DNA of 64,000 nucleotides from Methanosarcina barkeri str. Wiesmoor (lineage in GTDB: Archaea > Halobacteriota > Methanosarcinia > Methanosarcinales > Methanosarcinaceae). The stretch is taken from contig NZ_CP009526.1 in assembly GCF_000969985.1 (NCBI RefSeq), forward strand, positions 4,526,001 through 4,590,000, in the 5' to 3' direction. Both the position numbers and the translations under genes were made by a program. Below, piece after piece: positions 18,470 through 28,900 of the stretch; position 1 is the first letter of the stretch; the number at the start of each line of letters is the position of its first letter. The notes under the pieces are model-generated. The model ran no database searches and was not told the origin of the DNA. It worked only from the letters and a program-made list of their open reading frames with translations.

Positions 18470-19468
18470 ATGCAAGGAAAAACCGGAAACAATGCTAAAA
18501 CAACTGTAAGCGCTGAGGTTGCAGAAACTCTTCTTCAGGAAGGATGGAGAAAAGTGGATCTACATGTACACTCTTCCTGTTCCTATGACGTCCCTCCTGT
18601 TCAGACGATGCACCCAAGAGTTCTTTTTGAAAAAGCAAGGTCGCAAGGACTTGATTTTGTGACTTTTACCGACCATGATACTGTCAAAGCTTACGATCTG
18701 CTTGGTTGGGATAAGGAAAGACTGGTTCCAGGGGTTGAGATTTCAATTAGTGATCCTGAACATATAGGACATACTCTACACGTTAATGTTTTTGAACTTG
18801 ATTCGGAAGAATTTAAGGAACTTGAGTTGATCGCAGATCAAGAACATGATTTTAAAAGCTTTATCCACTATCTAAGGACTCACGATCTTCCCCATATGTA
18901 TAATCATCCCTTTCAGTTTACTGTCGGAGACAGACCTAATCTATGGGCTATACCTGAACTTATAAAGCAATTTCCCATTGTTGAATATAACATGCAAAAC
19001 TTAACGGAAAAAAACCTCATGGTTGCAACACTAGCCAGAAAGTACGGAAAAGGAATTGCTGCGACTACAGATAGCCATACAGGAGGTATGGGAGCTGTTT
19101 ATACCCTTGCAAAAGGTGAAACTTTCAGGGAATTTTTTGAAAATATTAAAAAAGGAAATTCATATATTGTAGTTGAAGGAGGGACCAGGCAACATCTTAC
19201 AAAAGAATGGAGTTCCTGGATTGAGCTTATTTTTTCCATGGATCGACAGTTAAGAGAAGATTATAATTTCACTACAAATGTCTGGAGCTTTGACAGATTA
19301 ATAAATTTTTTTACAAATGGGAAAATTAGAGAATTTCCCAGAATTAACAGCCTGACAATGAAGTTTTTCCAGAATTTCTCCAGATCAGGACTCCCTGCTT
19401 ATATATACATAAAGACTGAAAAGCCTCTGGTTTCTAGAATAGAAGAGATCTTGAATCAGATAGCATGA
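18470..19468 (+). CDS. PHP-domain metal-dependent phosphoesterase
   Basis: A 332-residue protein with PHP-domain motifs in order: DLHVHSSCSYD (about 31-41), TFTDHDT, PGVEIS, YNHPFQF, and AATTDSHTGG. These supply the His/Asp cluster that binds two or three metals in PHP phosphatases and nucleases. It lacks a polymerase or helix-hairpin-helix partner, so it is a stand-alone PHP enzyme of unknown substrate. The C-terminal 130 residues (from about 205) have no recognisable motif. ATG at 18470 is preferred over the TTG two codons upstream; neither has a convincing ribosome site. No operon partner. Confidence 0.85.
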   Translation: MQGKTGNNAKTTVSAEVAETLLQEGWRKVDLHVHSSCSYDVPPVQTMHPRVLFEKARSQGLDFVTFTDHDTVKAYDLLGWDKERLVPGVEISISDPEHIGHTLHVNVFELDSEEFKELELIADQEHDFKSFIHYLRTHDLPHMYNHPFQFTVGDRPNLWAIPELIKQFPIVEYNMQNLTEKNLMVATLARKYGKGIAATTDSHTGGMGAVYTLAKGETFREFFENIKKGNSYIVVEGGTRQHLTKEWSSWIELIFSMDRQLREDYNFTTNVWSFDRLINFFTNGKIREFPRINSLTMKFFQNFSRSGLPAYIYIKTEKPLVSRIEEILNQIA

Positions 19469-20227
19469 ATTATATAATAATTAAATGACTCAAACGTATA
19501 ATTTAAAGTAAATTTATTAACTTTTTGATTTTATAAAGAATTTATATAAATCAGCTCAATAGGTTAAGTATGAATAAGTAAAAAATGTATTAGTCTCTTC
19601 ATTTCAAGTGAGGTTCATTATTTGAGAGGATTTGTACGAGCTAATCATTTCACTAATTTTTTGTTGTTTGACTTTTTATCAACTAGTTTGCCCTTAATTA
19701 AACAAATACTATATCTCTTCGCTGTTTTATATTAGTTGAAATAAAAATAGTTGCTTAATTAGAAAAAGCCAGAAAAAAGATAAACATTAATCTTGAATGC
19801 GATTTTTCAGCAACAAATATTTTCTAAATTAGAACTTCGCGGTTGGACTGAGAAATCAATAGCATAAAATCTGAATTTGGAGTAGGACCATGTACTTTTA
19901 TCACTATATTTTTTAATATATTACTATATACAATATATACAAAAAATATTTAACATTGTTTATCTAATTACCACGTAAAGTTTTTCTAGTACTCTCAAAT
20001 AGCTCATATGAGCTGTAGATATACCTCATATGCAACTCACAAGATCAACTTGAGATCTTTACTGATGTTGATGCCCAAAAAATCTCAAAGAATTTATAAG
20101 ACAGTATCTGAAGGAAAATCAGACAAATATTAAAGGTTCACGGTAGGACAATGTCAATATTCTGAACCGTGATAATACATGACAGTAATGTTTCTTTCAA
20201 TTCACAATTGATACAAGATAAAATTTT
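19469..20227. other. AT-rich intergenic region
   Basis: No gene supported. A perfect 14-bp palindrome AGCTCATATGAGCT lies at 20001-20014, and AGATC/GATCT arms follow at about 20042-20058, upstream of the pentapeptide gene. They could be regulatory. Confidence 0.4.
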
Positions 20228-20758
20228 GTGGAAATGGGAAGTGGTTGTGAAATGTTTACTATTAAAGAATCGAACCTTAACAAAGGTTACCTTGAAGGGA
20301 GTAACCTTAAAGGATTTGACCTTACAGGTGCTGAGCTTATGGAGGTAAACCTTGAGGGGACTGACCTTAAAGGGGCTAACCTTAAAGGAGCTAACCTTAA
20401 AGGAGCTAACCTTGAGGGAGCTAACCTTGAAGGAGCTAACCTTGAAGGAGCTGACTTAAGTTGGGCTATACTTAAAGGAGCCAATCTAGAGGCAACTAAT
20501 CTTATAAAAGCTAATCTTAAAAAAGCTAACCTTAAAAGAGCGAACCTTAGAGAAGCTGACCTTTTTATGGCTAATCTTGAGGGAGCTAACCTTAAAGAGA
20601 CTCATTTTTTATCATTAGACCAGTTTTCAAAAGTTAAAACACTTTATGATACAAAATTAGATGAAGAATTACTCACATCATTAAAAGGAAAATACCCTTA
20701 CCTATTTAAGTCACTAGAACAACAGTTTCTAGAACATCAGAGCAACCTTTTACTATAA
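20228..20758 (+). CDS. Pentapeptide-repeat protein
   Basis: A protein of up to 176 residues consisting largely of A(N/D)LxG/xAxL pentapeptide repeats (about residues 17-130), which fold as a right-handed quadrilateral beta helix. A non-repetitive C-terminal tail (HFLSLDQFSKVKTLYDTKLDEELLTSLKGKYPYLF) follows and is typical of this family. Function is usually unknown; some members mimic DNA and protect gyrase, but nothing here points to that. The repeats are also nearly identical at DNA level (GGAGCTAACCTTAA), so copy number may vary. Start uncertain: GTG at 20228, ATG at 20234 or ATG at 20252 (MFTIKESNL). Confidence 0.8.
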   Translation: MEMGSGCEMFTIKESNLNKGYLEGSNLKGFDLTGAELMEVNLEGTDLKGANLKGANLKGANLEGANLEGANLEGADLSWAILKGANLEATNLIKANLKKANLKRANLREADLFMANLEGANLKETHFLSLDQFSKVKTLYDTKLDEELLTSLKGKYPYLFKSLEQQFLEHQSNLLL

Positions 20759-20775
20759 AACGTTGCTATTTCATT

Positions 20776-20907
20776 GAGCCTATCCCGAAATTCAGAATTT
20801 GATTTTTTTGAATCTTGTATTTGGAACAATCAATTGAATACCTAATCACTAAAATAATCCCAAAAACTCACGATGATTTAGAATAAAATAGGTTTTGGGA
20901 TAGGCTC
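20776..20907. mobile_element. MITE, copy A (GAGCCTATCCC inverted ends)
   Basis: Ends are GAGCCTATCCCGAAA and its inverted partner TTTTGGGATAGGCTC, with ATT on both sides as a likely 3-bp target duplication. It is 132 bp without an ORF. The interior (TCTTGTATTT..AATCAAT) is a diverged version of copies B (47231-47359) and C (53295-53424). Ends and 3-bp duplication suggest mobilisation by an IS5-group transposase. Confidence 0.8.
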
Positions 20908-20949
20908 ATTGATTATATTCTCTTATTTATTCAAAAATCAGCAGCATGC

Positions 20950-21005
20950 TAGACAGTTGAAGAAGGTTTAATGCGACTGATTTCCCAATTCAACCGCTTA
21001 AACTC
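20950..21005. mobile_element. Fragment related to the ACTTACGC MITE-like element
   Basis: GACTGATTTCCCAATTCAACC, shown here as separate matches GATTTCCC and TTCAACCGC, aligns with 1860-1886. Only the right part of the element is present. Low-copy degraded repeat. Confidence 0.35.
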
Positions 21006-21072
21006 TATCCTTAAAGTACCTTTTAATGATTATGATAGCATTATTCCTTTTATAAATACTTTCTAAATTCAA

Positions 21073-21321
21073 TTAGATACTTTCTTTATACTGCATAATC
21101 TCATCAGAATACTTACTAAATCCAATTAGATACTTTTTTATATTGCATTGTCTCATCAGTTTACCATATTTAACTTCCTGTTCGGCCTCAGTTAGTAGCT
21201 CCTCCGGTGTCTCTACGGTCAATTCGGTAAAGTGTTTTATAGCTAATGAGTAATTCTTTTCCGTGTTCGATCGCGGGTTTAGAGTGTACAGCCACTCCCT
21301 AATTACCGGATCATTACACAA
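21073..21321 (-). pseudogene. Truncated tyrosine recombinase/integrase, N-terminal domain
   Basis: An 82-codon frame starting at TTG: CNDPVIREWLYTLNPRSNTEKNYSLAIKHF then LTEAEQEVKYGKLMRQCNIKKYLIGF. This is a SAM-like core-binding (N-terminal) domain of a phage-type tyrosine recombinase. The catalytic domain with the R-H-R-Y residues is absent. The end of the fragment is duplicated: about 45 bases at 21064-21106 are repeated at 21116-21160. It is a relic of an integrated element; no attachment site is evident. Confidence 0.6.
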
Positions 21322-21478
21322 GTCGTTAAAGTGTATAAGAAAATAACCAGGCTTATAATCTATTAACTTTGGACCGACACTTTAACAGGAGTATTCCGCT
21401 TGATAATTTTGAAACAAGCTATATTACAGAATGCTTGCGTATGCGGAACAATTTCTACAGGTATGTTAGAGGTATACG

Positions 21479-21802
21479 ATGGAGACTAGAGATACAGTAT
21501 TTCTTGTTGTGATGGTTCTGTCATCCTTTCTTCTATCTTTTGAGTGGCTTAGAAGGTTTGCATATAAACCAACAAATCCCCTGATTATTCTATCGGTTAT
21601 GGTTCTGGTAGGAACACTAGCTGTCATGCTCATCTCTGTTAACAATAGGCTTCAGGAACTCGAAAACAAAATGGAAGCAAAGGACCGCACCCTCAAGGTC
21701 AACATGGAGGGTACAGAAACAAAGATTGAAGAACGGATGAATGAGCTATCAAGCAAAATTGATAATGCAGTTTACGAATTCAACCGCAGAAAATACCACT
21801 AA
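21479..21802 (+). CDS. Small membrane protein with a coiled-coil tail
   Basis: A 107-residue protein with two hydrophobic segments (about 7-24, VFLVVMVLSSFLLSFEWL, and 33-53, NPLIILSVMVLVGTLAVMLIS) followed by a charged helix with heptad spacing (VNNRLQELENKMEAKDRTLK...). Probable topology: two transmembrane helices with both ends on one side. GAGGT lies six bases before the ATG. It looks like a real gene by composition and ribosome site. I do not recognise its function, and its neighbours are only debris. Confidence 0.7.
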   Translation: METRDTVFLVVMVLSSFLLSFEWLRRFAYKPTNPLIILSVMVLVGTLAVMLISVNNRLQELENKMEAKDRTLKVNMEGTETKIEERMNELSSKIDNAVYEFNRRKYH

Positions 21803-22562
21803 TCTCATCTATAATATTTTATTTTAAGGCAAAACATTTAATTTCCTATTTTAAAAAGCATAGTTTGAATCCCAGAATTTGTTAACAATCAAATTTAATT
21901 TTTTTATATAGGAGTACTTAATACTTTAGAAGTATGCTCATTCTAGGGCAGGGATCTTCTATATATGCAAAGTGAATTGAAAAAAAAGACTTAAGTACTT
22001 TTTGAACGGATTCTCAAGCTACATTCAGTTTTGAATTTAATTTATTGACATTTATCCAAATATTAATCCTAATATATGCTAATTTTTAATATCCATCATC
22101 TATGGAGTCATTTTTTGGGTCATAACAAACGACTCCATGATTTTCAATACCTTTTTGATATCTTTATTTATAAAAAGTAGATTTCGGAACTAAGGAGATT
22201 CGGAACTACTGCAGTTACAGGAATTATGAAATACATGAAAAAATCCGTTAAGTACTAACATTTCATGCGGTCTTTTCAGCCAGGGCAATCTAGAGCAATA
22301 CCAAGGCAATGGCAATAAATAGGTGAGTTTTGGTAAGCCCGGGTACATTGTTCCTGGCAACTATGCGTACTAGAAAGAAAAAAGCTGGCTCAGTCTAAAG
22401 CAAAATATTACGTAGATGTCCCGATGAATTCATTATATAAAGCTATCGGCTGGATCGTCGAACTGATTATGGAAAGAAAAACGCTAAAGGAAATAGCTGA
22501 ACTAAGAAAATAATCCTTTTTAAGTCAGTTGTTGACTTCACTTTATATATAAAATTAAATAA
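21803..22562. other. Intergenic region with a gene remnant
   Basis: No intact gene. Near 22370-22513 a frame reads KYYVDVPMNSLYKAIGWIVELIMERKTLKEIAELRK and a stop (ATG at 22424, stop at 22511-22513). Related coding appears in another frame just upstream (KPGYIVPGNYAY), which suggests a frameshifted relic. I cannot name the parent protein. Confidence 0.4.
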
Positions 22563-22635
22563 TAGTCCTGAGCGGATTCGAACCGCTGTCCCGGGCTCCA
22601 AAGGCCCGAAGGATTGACCACTACCCTACAGGACT
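22563..22635 (-). tRNA. tRNA-Gln (anticodon TTG)
   Basis: A 73-nt cloverleaf on the minus strand. Acceptor arms AGTCCTG/CAGGACT pair fully with discriminator A. The anticodon stem CGGGC/GCCCG encloses the loop CTTTGGA, so the anticodon is TTG (reads CAA, and by wobble CAG). The T arm AGCGG-TTCGAAT-CCGCT is perfect and the D arm carries GGGTAGTGGTC. The 3' CCA is not encoded. No intron. In methanogens this tRNA is charged with Glu and then amidated by GatDE (known, not visible here). Confidence 0.95.
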
Positions 22636-23759
22636 GCATGTTAAAGCTTTTACTTATAGATTAATTCTTGTACTTAATTTTTGTGCCAGATCAGAACTGT
22701 TTTATGTTAATTTTCCAGAAATATTTCTTTCCTCTTTATTCTTTATTTCAATAATTCTTGTCAGGACTTTACATATCTTTATACTTTTCGATACAGTCTT
22801 TTTTTGGCTTTGAAATATCTTCCATGGAACTATTTTTCGCTAACAGGCAATTTTTCATATAATTAATTTAAAATAATTTATTTCATTATTATATTGTGGA
22901 GCTGGAAGAGAAAGGGTATGATTGAATAGCGAAGTAGTGTATTGTGACAGAATTACCCGGGAGCTGGCAGTTCTTGCTTCAGGATATGTTAGATGGGAGC
23001 ATACTTATGAAGCGGCTGTATTGGGGGATACAGCAAACGGATTGAATTGCTCTCGGGCATCTCCTTACTTAGCTGCTTTTCTTCTTACTTAGATATTTGT
23101 GCATTCTTAATATCCACTGGCTTGATTTTCGCAGCAGGAATTGTATTGGTTGAAATTTATGTTGCCCCAGTCAGGGAAAGCTTAATATTCATGTTTAAGT
23201 TTGAGGTATTTTCTAGCTTAATTATCATCAGTTTTGCTTTCGAAGAAAAATTATAATTTTAATACAGATAAAATTTATTTATCCGTATTGAGTACACTTC
23301 TCATTTGAATCCTGCGTAATTTTTTAAATTACTTATTGCCGTTCTTAGTGATAAATATTAATTTTTTACTTATCATTTTCGTCCTATTTTCAGGGGGAAA
23401 TCAATACTGAGCTTATATTAATAAAATAATTTAATATCATTGACATCTGTAATTTATTTTAATATCAAAAAATATTATTTGAATAGTAATATTATGTTTT
23501 CAGAAGACTGAGACACAAAATCCAGAATAGGAGAAAAAAAATTATAAATAACTTATACACTTTTGAAAAAGATAATATATATTGAATTCGTATAGCATTC
23601 TAGCAATGCTATAACATCTGAATAGAACTGCTAATCTTTAATCTGGTTAAAAAATGAGAGGGGTACAAACTGAAATTATGTATATTGTAAACCAGAAGCA
23701 AAAATCCTACTTTGGACGTTAAACCCCGATTAGCTCCCGAAACGTAATAAAATAGTGGG
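22636..23759. other. Long intergenic region downstream of the regulator promoter
   Basis: About 1.1 kb with no intact gene. It contains the possible HTH fragment at 22922-23092 and otherwise very AT-rich sequence. Confidence 0.45.
22922..23092 (+). pseudogene. Possible N-terminal fragment of a regulator
   Basis: A TTG-initiated 56-codon frame (NSEVVYCDRITRELAVLASG...AAVLGDTANGLNCSRASPYL) preceded by AGGGT. Its end looks like the start of a helix-turn-helix, then the sense breaks off in a stop. It is probably a truncated gene, but this rests on weak pattern matching. Confidence 0.25.
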
Positions 23760-24554
23760 TTGATAGAAGTGAAAGCTAACGGACTCTTAAGCATTCTCAC
23801 CTTTTCAGAAAAAAGGAAGGATATTCTATTTTTACTTCAAGAGAATCCAAGAACTCTTTCCGAAATTAAAGATTATTTTGATGTAAGGTCACCTGAAATC
23901 CTGCCTCGCCTTAAAGAAATGGAAAACGCAAATTTGATTATCAGGCAGGAGGGAATGTATCGACTGACACCTATCGGAAAAGTTTCAGCCATACATTACA
24001 AGCCCTTACTGGATACTCTAACAGCTATAGAAGCAAACGAAATTTTCTGGAAAGAACACGAACTTACTGCGATTCCTGAAATATTGTTGAACAGACTCCA
24101 GGAACTCAAAGAGTGCAGAGTCGTAAGAGATGAACAGGAACATATTTATGATACTCATAAGGCGTTTATGGAGAATGTAAGGGCTTCTGCCCACTTCATG
24201 GGCTTTTCATCTATTTTTCTTCCAAGCCATCCCATTTTGTTTTTAGATTTAGCCCGCAGGAATATTCCTATTTCAATAATTCTTACACCTAATGTATTTT
24301 TTAAAATAAAAAGTGAACATAGTGTTGAGATTGAAGAATTCCTTAAATACAAGCACACTGGCCTTTATGTATACGACAATGCAAAAGTAGCCTTTGTGGT
24401 AACAGACCGTTTCTTATCCCTTTCACTTTTTTTCAAAAATGGAACTTTTGATCCTCGAAACGACCTGATAGGTTTTGACTCGCCTTCAATTAAATGGGGA
24501 GAAGATCTTTTTAAGTATTATAAAGAGAACTCAATTGAAATAAAGGACCTATAA
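23760..24554 (+). CDS. Winged-helix transcriptional regulator (FilR1/DUF1724 type)
   Basis: A protein of 261-264 residues. An N-terminal winged HTH (KRKDILFLLQENPRTLSEIKDYFDVRSPEILPRLKEMENANLIIRQEGMYRLTPIGK) is followed by a C-terminal alpha/beta domain (FMGFSSIFLPSHPILFLDLARRNIPISIILTPNVF...GLYVYDNAKVAFVVTDRFLSLSLFFKNGTFDPRNDLIGFDSPSIKWGEDLFKYYK) characteristic of the FilR1 group, widespread in Methanosarcina. FilR1-like proteins control methanogenesis and morphology genes in some species; its ligand is unknown. Start: TTG at 23760 or, better placed behind GGTTGAT, GTG at 23769. It converges with the UbiA gene. Confidence 0.88.
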   Translation: MIEVKANGLLSILTFSEKRKDILFLLQENPRTLSEIKDYFDVRSPEILPRLKEMENANLIIRQEGMYRLTPIGKVSAIHYKPLLDTLTAIEANEIFWKEHELTAIPEILLNRLQELKECRVVRDEQEHIYDTHKAFMENVRASAHFMGFSSIFLPSHPILFLDLARRNIPISIILTPNVFFKIKSEHSVEIEEFLKYKHTGLYVYDNAKVAFVVTDRFLSLSLFFKNGTFDPRNDLIGFDSPSIKWGEDLFKYYKENSIEIKDL

Positions 24555-24726
24555 AATATATTGAAAGTTTCTGGAAAGAAACCTTCAAATTGGAGAAAGC
24601 AATCGGGATTGCAGGATTTGGTTTTTTCCAGGTAGATCTCCAAATAAATGGGCAAAATTTTCTAAATATATTTATGTTTCTTCACTGCGTTCTCACTTTC
24701 ACGCAAATTTTCATTCTTAATATATT

Positions 24727-25650
24727 TTATGCTAGGAAAACACTTGCAATAGTTCTCAATCCGACAATCGAGGTTGATTCTCCATCTACAAGAATTGTTC
24801 TTTCTAACTTGCGGAAACGAGACTCTACGTTATCAGTTTTTGTATAATTATGGATGCAGATCAGGCCACATATAAAGCTGTAGAGGATAATGATAGGTTC
24901 AAAAGCAAGAACTCCATTAATTAGAGAAATACCAAGAATCAAGTGGGAGAGCAGGTGCAATCCGAGAAGGAAATTACGGGTATTTTGTACTCCAAGGCTT
25001 ACAGGAAGGGTTTTGAGACCTGCGAGAGTATCTCCTTTGATATCTTTGAAGTCATATATAGCAGAATTGATGAAGAGCTTAACCCCAAAGAAAGTGAAAA
25101 CTAAAAGTATGGGGAGCATGCTCTTACAGGTGCTGCCTGCAAGCCCTGAAATGAAGGCCCCCCATGTGAGACCTACAACAAAATTTTTGACTCCAAGACC
25201 ACCTTTGAGTTTTAAAGCGAATTTTCCAATTTTAATGCCTTTACTATAAAGGAAGCCGGTTACGAGAGGTAAGAATGCAAGTACTAGCATTCCTTCTTTT
25301 GCCAGTACATAGCTCCCTATCACGAAGGTAATCAAAGAGGCTGCAAACCCTATTTCCTTTCTTGATCCACTTAACTCTTTCCGGTTTACAATATCTTCTT
25401 CTGAGCCAAGAGCCCTATCGAGCGTATATACACTGTAAATTACGAGTCCTCCCGCAATACAGGTGAATATACTTGAATGAATTTGAAGCAGGAGGAAAGC
25501 AATATGAATCCTTAGTGCGCCTGAAAACGCAACTAAAATGGAACTTTTTAAAAGTTCTAGTGTGGCATTATTTTTCCCAAATTCGGGGGTATTCTTTCGT
25601 CTGTACCTGAGAAAACGTTCAAAACTTCCGAAAAATACATTGGAGCTCAT
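24727..25650 (-). CDS. UbiA-family prenyltransferase
   Basis: A 307-residue integral membrane protein with about eight hydrophobic helices. UbiA-type aspartate motifs: the first is YTLDRALGSEED (N/DxxxD-like) and the second is DFKDIKGD (DxxxDxxGD), which bind the prenyl diphosphate through Mg2+. Family members make menaquinone/methanophenazine-type lipids, archaeal ether lipids (DGGGP synthase) or heme O. A role in methanophenazine or another isoprenoid is conceivable, but nothing here picks the substrate. ATG start. It converges with the regulator gene, with about 170 bases between the stops. Confidence 0.85.
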   Translation of the reverse strand: MSSNVFFGSFERFLRYRRKNTPEFGKNNATLELLKSSILVAFSGALRIHIAFLLLQIHSSIFTCIAGGLVIYSVYTLDRALGSEEDIVNRKELSGSRKEIGFAASLITFVIGSYVLAKEGMLVLAFLPLVTGFLYSKGIKIGKFALKLKGGLGVKNFVVGLTWGAFISGLAGSTCKSMLPILLVFTFFGVKLFINSAIYDFKDIKGDTLAGLKTLPVSLGVQNTRNFLLGLHLLSHLILGISLINGVLAFEPIIILYSFICGLICIHNYTKTDNVESRFRKLERTILVDGESTSIVGLRTIASVFLA

Positions 25651-26222
25651 AAAAATAATATTGGAACACTTTTAAATATTATTTATTCAGTATAAGATTT
25701 TACAATGTTTGTAAGGTATAAGGAATCGTCTATGTTTTAGAGAAATAAGCTAACACTAGCTGAGTAAACTAATGATTATTTTAGAAGAAAATCATGTTCT
25801 CACTATCCTTAAAAAGATTGGTGTGTATCCTGAAGGACATTTAAACAATTAAAATATTTTTCATACACACGCCTGCGGTTTCCATAGTAAGAAATAGATG
25901 TAAACTACTCACTCGAAACAGCGAAGAGCCTTAAATAAATCTGCCGGGTAGAACTAGTGCCGCTTCAATCCTCAAGAATTCACCAATCACGAATAATTGC
26001 AATCGATTTTATACGACATTTTATCGTTGACATAACATTAGTGGAAATCTTGGAAAAACGATTCAAAATATACTTGAATAAAATCTATTTAGGACTAAGT
26101 GAAAATTTACGAAAAAATTAGCTATTACAGGAAATAAAAGCTTTTCCGAAAGGCCCTGATAGGCAGGAAAGAGAAAAAATTAAAAATAGGGGGCAATAAA
26201 GCCCAGAAAAGGATTACAACTA
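25651..26222. other. Intergenic region
   Basis: 572 bases without a supportable gene. An ATG-initiated 26-codon frame at 25772 (MIILEENHVLTILKKIGVYP...) could be debris. Confidence 0.45.
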
Positions 26223-26825
26223 TTATAAAGGAACTATTTTCTTTCCATATGCTTCATTTAATACTTGGCCAAGGGCTGTGTATATTGCAGAGAGTCCTGT
26301 AAGGATTCCTTCATAACCAGCTATCTTCAGGATTCCAGTGCTTCCCAGATAATTTCCTGCTGCAAGCAAGAAGAACAGGATTGTAAGGGTCAGGAAAACA
26401 ACGGAGAGAGCCCTTGAGCCTTTGAGCGTACCTATGAACATGAATAGGGTGAAAACTCCCCACATGAACAGGTATGCAGCAAATGGTAGTGACTCTGTGG
26501 CCAGCCCTGCATAGTCTGGAGACTTAGGAATAAGGACAATCCCCACCAGAGATAGCCAGAAAAACCCGAATGAGGTAAAAGCCGTGGCCCCAAAGGTATT
26601 TCCTTTCTTCCATTCCTCGATTCCGGCAATGACCTGAGCTAACCCACCGTAAAAGATGCCCATCGAAAGGATCATCGCATTCATTGGATAGAAACCCGCA
26701 TTGTGTATATTCAAAAGCACAGTTGTCATTCCGAAACCCATCAAACCCAGAGGAGCAGGGTTTGCGGATAAATCCGTGATTTTTATATCACGAATATTCA
26801 TGACATCTTTAATATTTTGACTCAT
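26223..26825 (-). CDS. GPR1/FUN34/YaaH-family acetate carrier
   Basis: A 200-residue membrane protein with six hydrophobic helices. It carries the family signature [23 protein letters not shown] near the N-terminus and a tight [24 protein letters not shown] segment. Homologues (SatP/YaaH, and AceP in Methanosarcina) move acetate or succinate across the membrane, usually with protons. In an acetoclastic methanogen this fits acetate uptake for growth on acetate. GGAGGA lies 8 bases before the ATG. Single gene, followed by a non-coding stretch. Confidence 0.93.
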   Translation of the reverse strand: MSQNIKDVMNIRDIKITDLSANPAPLGLMGFGMTTVLLNIHNAGFYPMNAMILSMGIFYGGLAQVIAGIEEWKKGNTFGATAFTSFGFFWLSLVGIVLIPKSPDYAGLATESLPFAAYLFMWGVFTLFMFIGTLKGSRALSVVFLTLTILFFLLAAGNYLGSTGILKIAGYEGILTGLSAIYTALGQVLNEAYGKKIVPL

Positions 26826-27071
26826 AAAATTAAATCCTCCTTCCCGTTACCGGAAATTTAGCCTAAACTTCCAATAAAAATCACATTAAGAAAATCAATT
26901 GTTTTTAAGGTCCATTTTTCACATTTCGGAAATATGTAATTGTTAATACTTATAATTAAGGACAGTAATTATATTTTTAATATAATATAAATATATTATA
27001 TAAAAATTTACAAGTGCTGTTAAGAGTTTTCATAATAAGTTATTTATGAACGGGTGTGGAATTTGCTTCAT

Positions 27072-28616
27072 ATGACTCAGGCAAAAAAACCACTTATGCT
27101 CATTATTCTTGATGGCTGGGGCTACAGGGAAGCAAGAGAAGGAAACGCTATCCTGGCAGCTAGAACTCCAAATCTTGACCACCTGATAGAAGAATATCCC
27201 TGGTGTTTCTTAGAAGCCTCAGGGGAAGCTGTAGGCCTTCCAGAGGGCCAGATGGGAAACTCAGAAGTCGGGCACCTGAATATCGGGGCAGGGCGAATTG
27301 TGTACCAGGATCTAACCCGAATAAATTTCTCCATAAGGAAAGGTGACTTCTTCAAGAATCCTGCTTTTTTGGGTGCAATTTCAAATGCCAAAGCCAACGA
27401 TTCCAGCCTGCATCTCATGGGGCTTGTCTCCTACGGAGGCGTTCACAGCTATATGGCCCATATTCATGCCCTTATCAAGCTCGCACAGCAGGAAGGGGTG
27501 AAAAAAGTATATATACATGCTTTTTTGGACGGCAGAGACGTGCCTCCTAAAGCCGCCCTTAAAGATATAGAGGAGCTTGATGCTTTTTGTAAGGAGAACG
27601 GAAATGCTAAAATTGCAACTATATCAGGGCGCTATTACGCAATGGACAGAGATAAGCGCTGGGATAGAACAAAACTTGCCTATGATGCCCTGACTATGGG
27701 AGTTGCGCCTTACAAAACACCTGATGCAGAAACTGCAGTTTCTGAAGCTTATAAAAGAGGAGAAACTGATGAGTTTGTAAAACCGACTGTAATCACAGAT
27801 TCAGAAGGAAAGCCTGAGGCAGTCATAAAAGATAATGATTCTATAATCTTCTTCAATTTCAGGCCTGATAGAGCAAGGCAGCTTACCTGGGCTTTTGTAA
27901 ATAAAGACTTTGAGAACTTTCCCAGAGAAAAACACCCGAAAGTTTACTATGTTTGTATGGCCCAGTATGATGAAACACTGGACTTGCCTATAGCTTTCCC
28001 ACCGGAAGAACTTGAAAATGTGCTTGGCGAAGTACTGAGCAAGCAGGGGCTGGCCCAGCTTCGGATTGCCGAAACCGAAAAGTATGCTCATGTGACTTTT
28101 TTCCTGAACGGAGGACAGGAAAAATGCTATGAAGGAGAGGATCGCTGCCTCATCCCATCACCAAAGATTGCTACATATGACCTTAAGCCCGAAATGAGTG
28201 CATATGAAGTTACGGAGGAAGTTATAGGGAGGATTCGGTCAGGAAAGTATGATGTGATTGTCCTTAACTTCGCAAACATGGATATGGTCGGGCACACCGG
28301 AATCTTTGAGGCTGCAGTAAAGGCAGTGGAAGCCGTAGATAGCTGCGTGGGCAAAATTGCCACGGTTCTGAAAGAAGTAGGAGGTGTAGCGATTATAACT
28401 GCAGACCACGGGAATGCCGAACAGATGGAAAACCCGACAACGGAAGAGCCGCATACTGCACATACTTCAAATCCGGTAAAGTGCATTTACTTCGGAAATG
28501 ATGAAGTTAAAGGACTTAAGAACGGAAAACTGTGTGATCTTGCACCAACCCTTCTAGAACTCCTCAAGATCCGAAAGCCTGAGGAGATGACAGGAGAATC
28601 TCTTATTATAAAATAA
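27072..28616 (+). CDS. gpmI: 2,3-bisphosphoglycerate-independent phosphoglycerate mutase
   Basis: A 514-residue alkaline-phosphatase-superfamily mutase that interconverts 3- and 2-phosphoglycerate in glycolysis/gluconeogenesis. It is the long (GpmI) type: metal site [11 protein letters not shown], phosphoserine motif [15 protein letters not shown], insertion domain with [28 protein letters not shown], and the C-terminal [12 protein letters not shown] and [14 protein letters not shown] at 27072 fits the family N-terminus ([11 protein letters not shown]); GTG at 27054 and TTG at 27063 are also in frame and GGGTGTGG lies just before them, so the true start is a little uncertain. Archaea more often use the short ApgM type; both types occur in Methanosarcina. 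Confidence 0.96.
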   Translation: MTQAKKPLMLIILDGWGYREAREGNAILAARTPNLDHLIEEYPWCFLEASGEAVGLPEGQMGNSEVGHLNIGAGRIVYQDLTRINFSIRKGDFFKNPAFLGAISNAKANDSSLHLMGLVSYGGVHSYMAHIHALIKLAQQEGVKKVYIHAFLDGRDVPPKAALKDIEELDAFCKENGNAKIATISGRYYAMDRDKRWDRTKLAYDALTMGVAPYKTPDAETAVSEAYKRGETDEFVKPTVITDSEGKPEAVIKDNDSIIFFNFRPDRARQLTWAFVNKDFENFPREKHPKVYYVCMAQYDETLDLPIAFPPEELENVLGEVLSKQGLAQLRIAETEKYAHVTFFLNGGQEKCYEGEDRCLIPSPKIATYDLKPEMSAYEVTEEVIGRIRSGKYDVIVLNFANMDMVGHTGIFEAAVKAVEAVDSCVGKIATVLKEVGGVAIITADHGNAEQMENPTTEEPHTAHTSNPVKCIYFGNDEVKGLKNGKLCDLAPTLLELLKIRKPEEMTGESLIIK

Positions 28617-28900
28617 TAATTAAAGAAGGAAAAAATAATCTGAAAATTACTAAAGAACGAGAAAAACAGCCGGAAATTTCAGAAACCTTTATTTTTTCGT
28701 CCTAATTGTTCCCTTTTATAATTTTCCCTTCGATTCCTTCTCTTTTTATACTTCACTTCTTTTGTTATTTTAATTATATATAGAATTAAAATTGGGTAAA
28801 AGATAATTTTTAAAAGATTAAATACCAGCAGCTACAATAAAAGGGGCACAAGACTTCAGAAGTCATAAAGCTTTAAGTGCAGTTTTGGAGTTTAACAGGA

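Noticed and set aside
23047-23256. 69-codon plus-strand frame with a hydrophobic stretch
   Set aside because: Chance hydrophobic frame in T-rich DNA; no ribosome site, and overlaps a different remnant.
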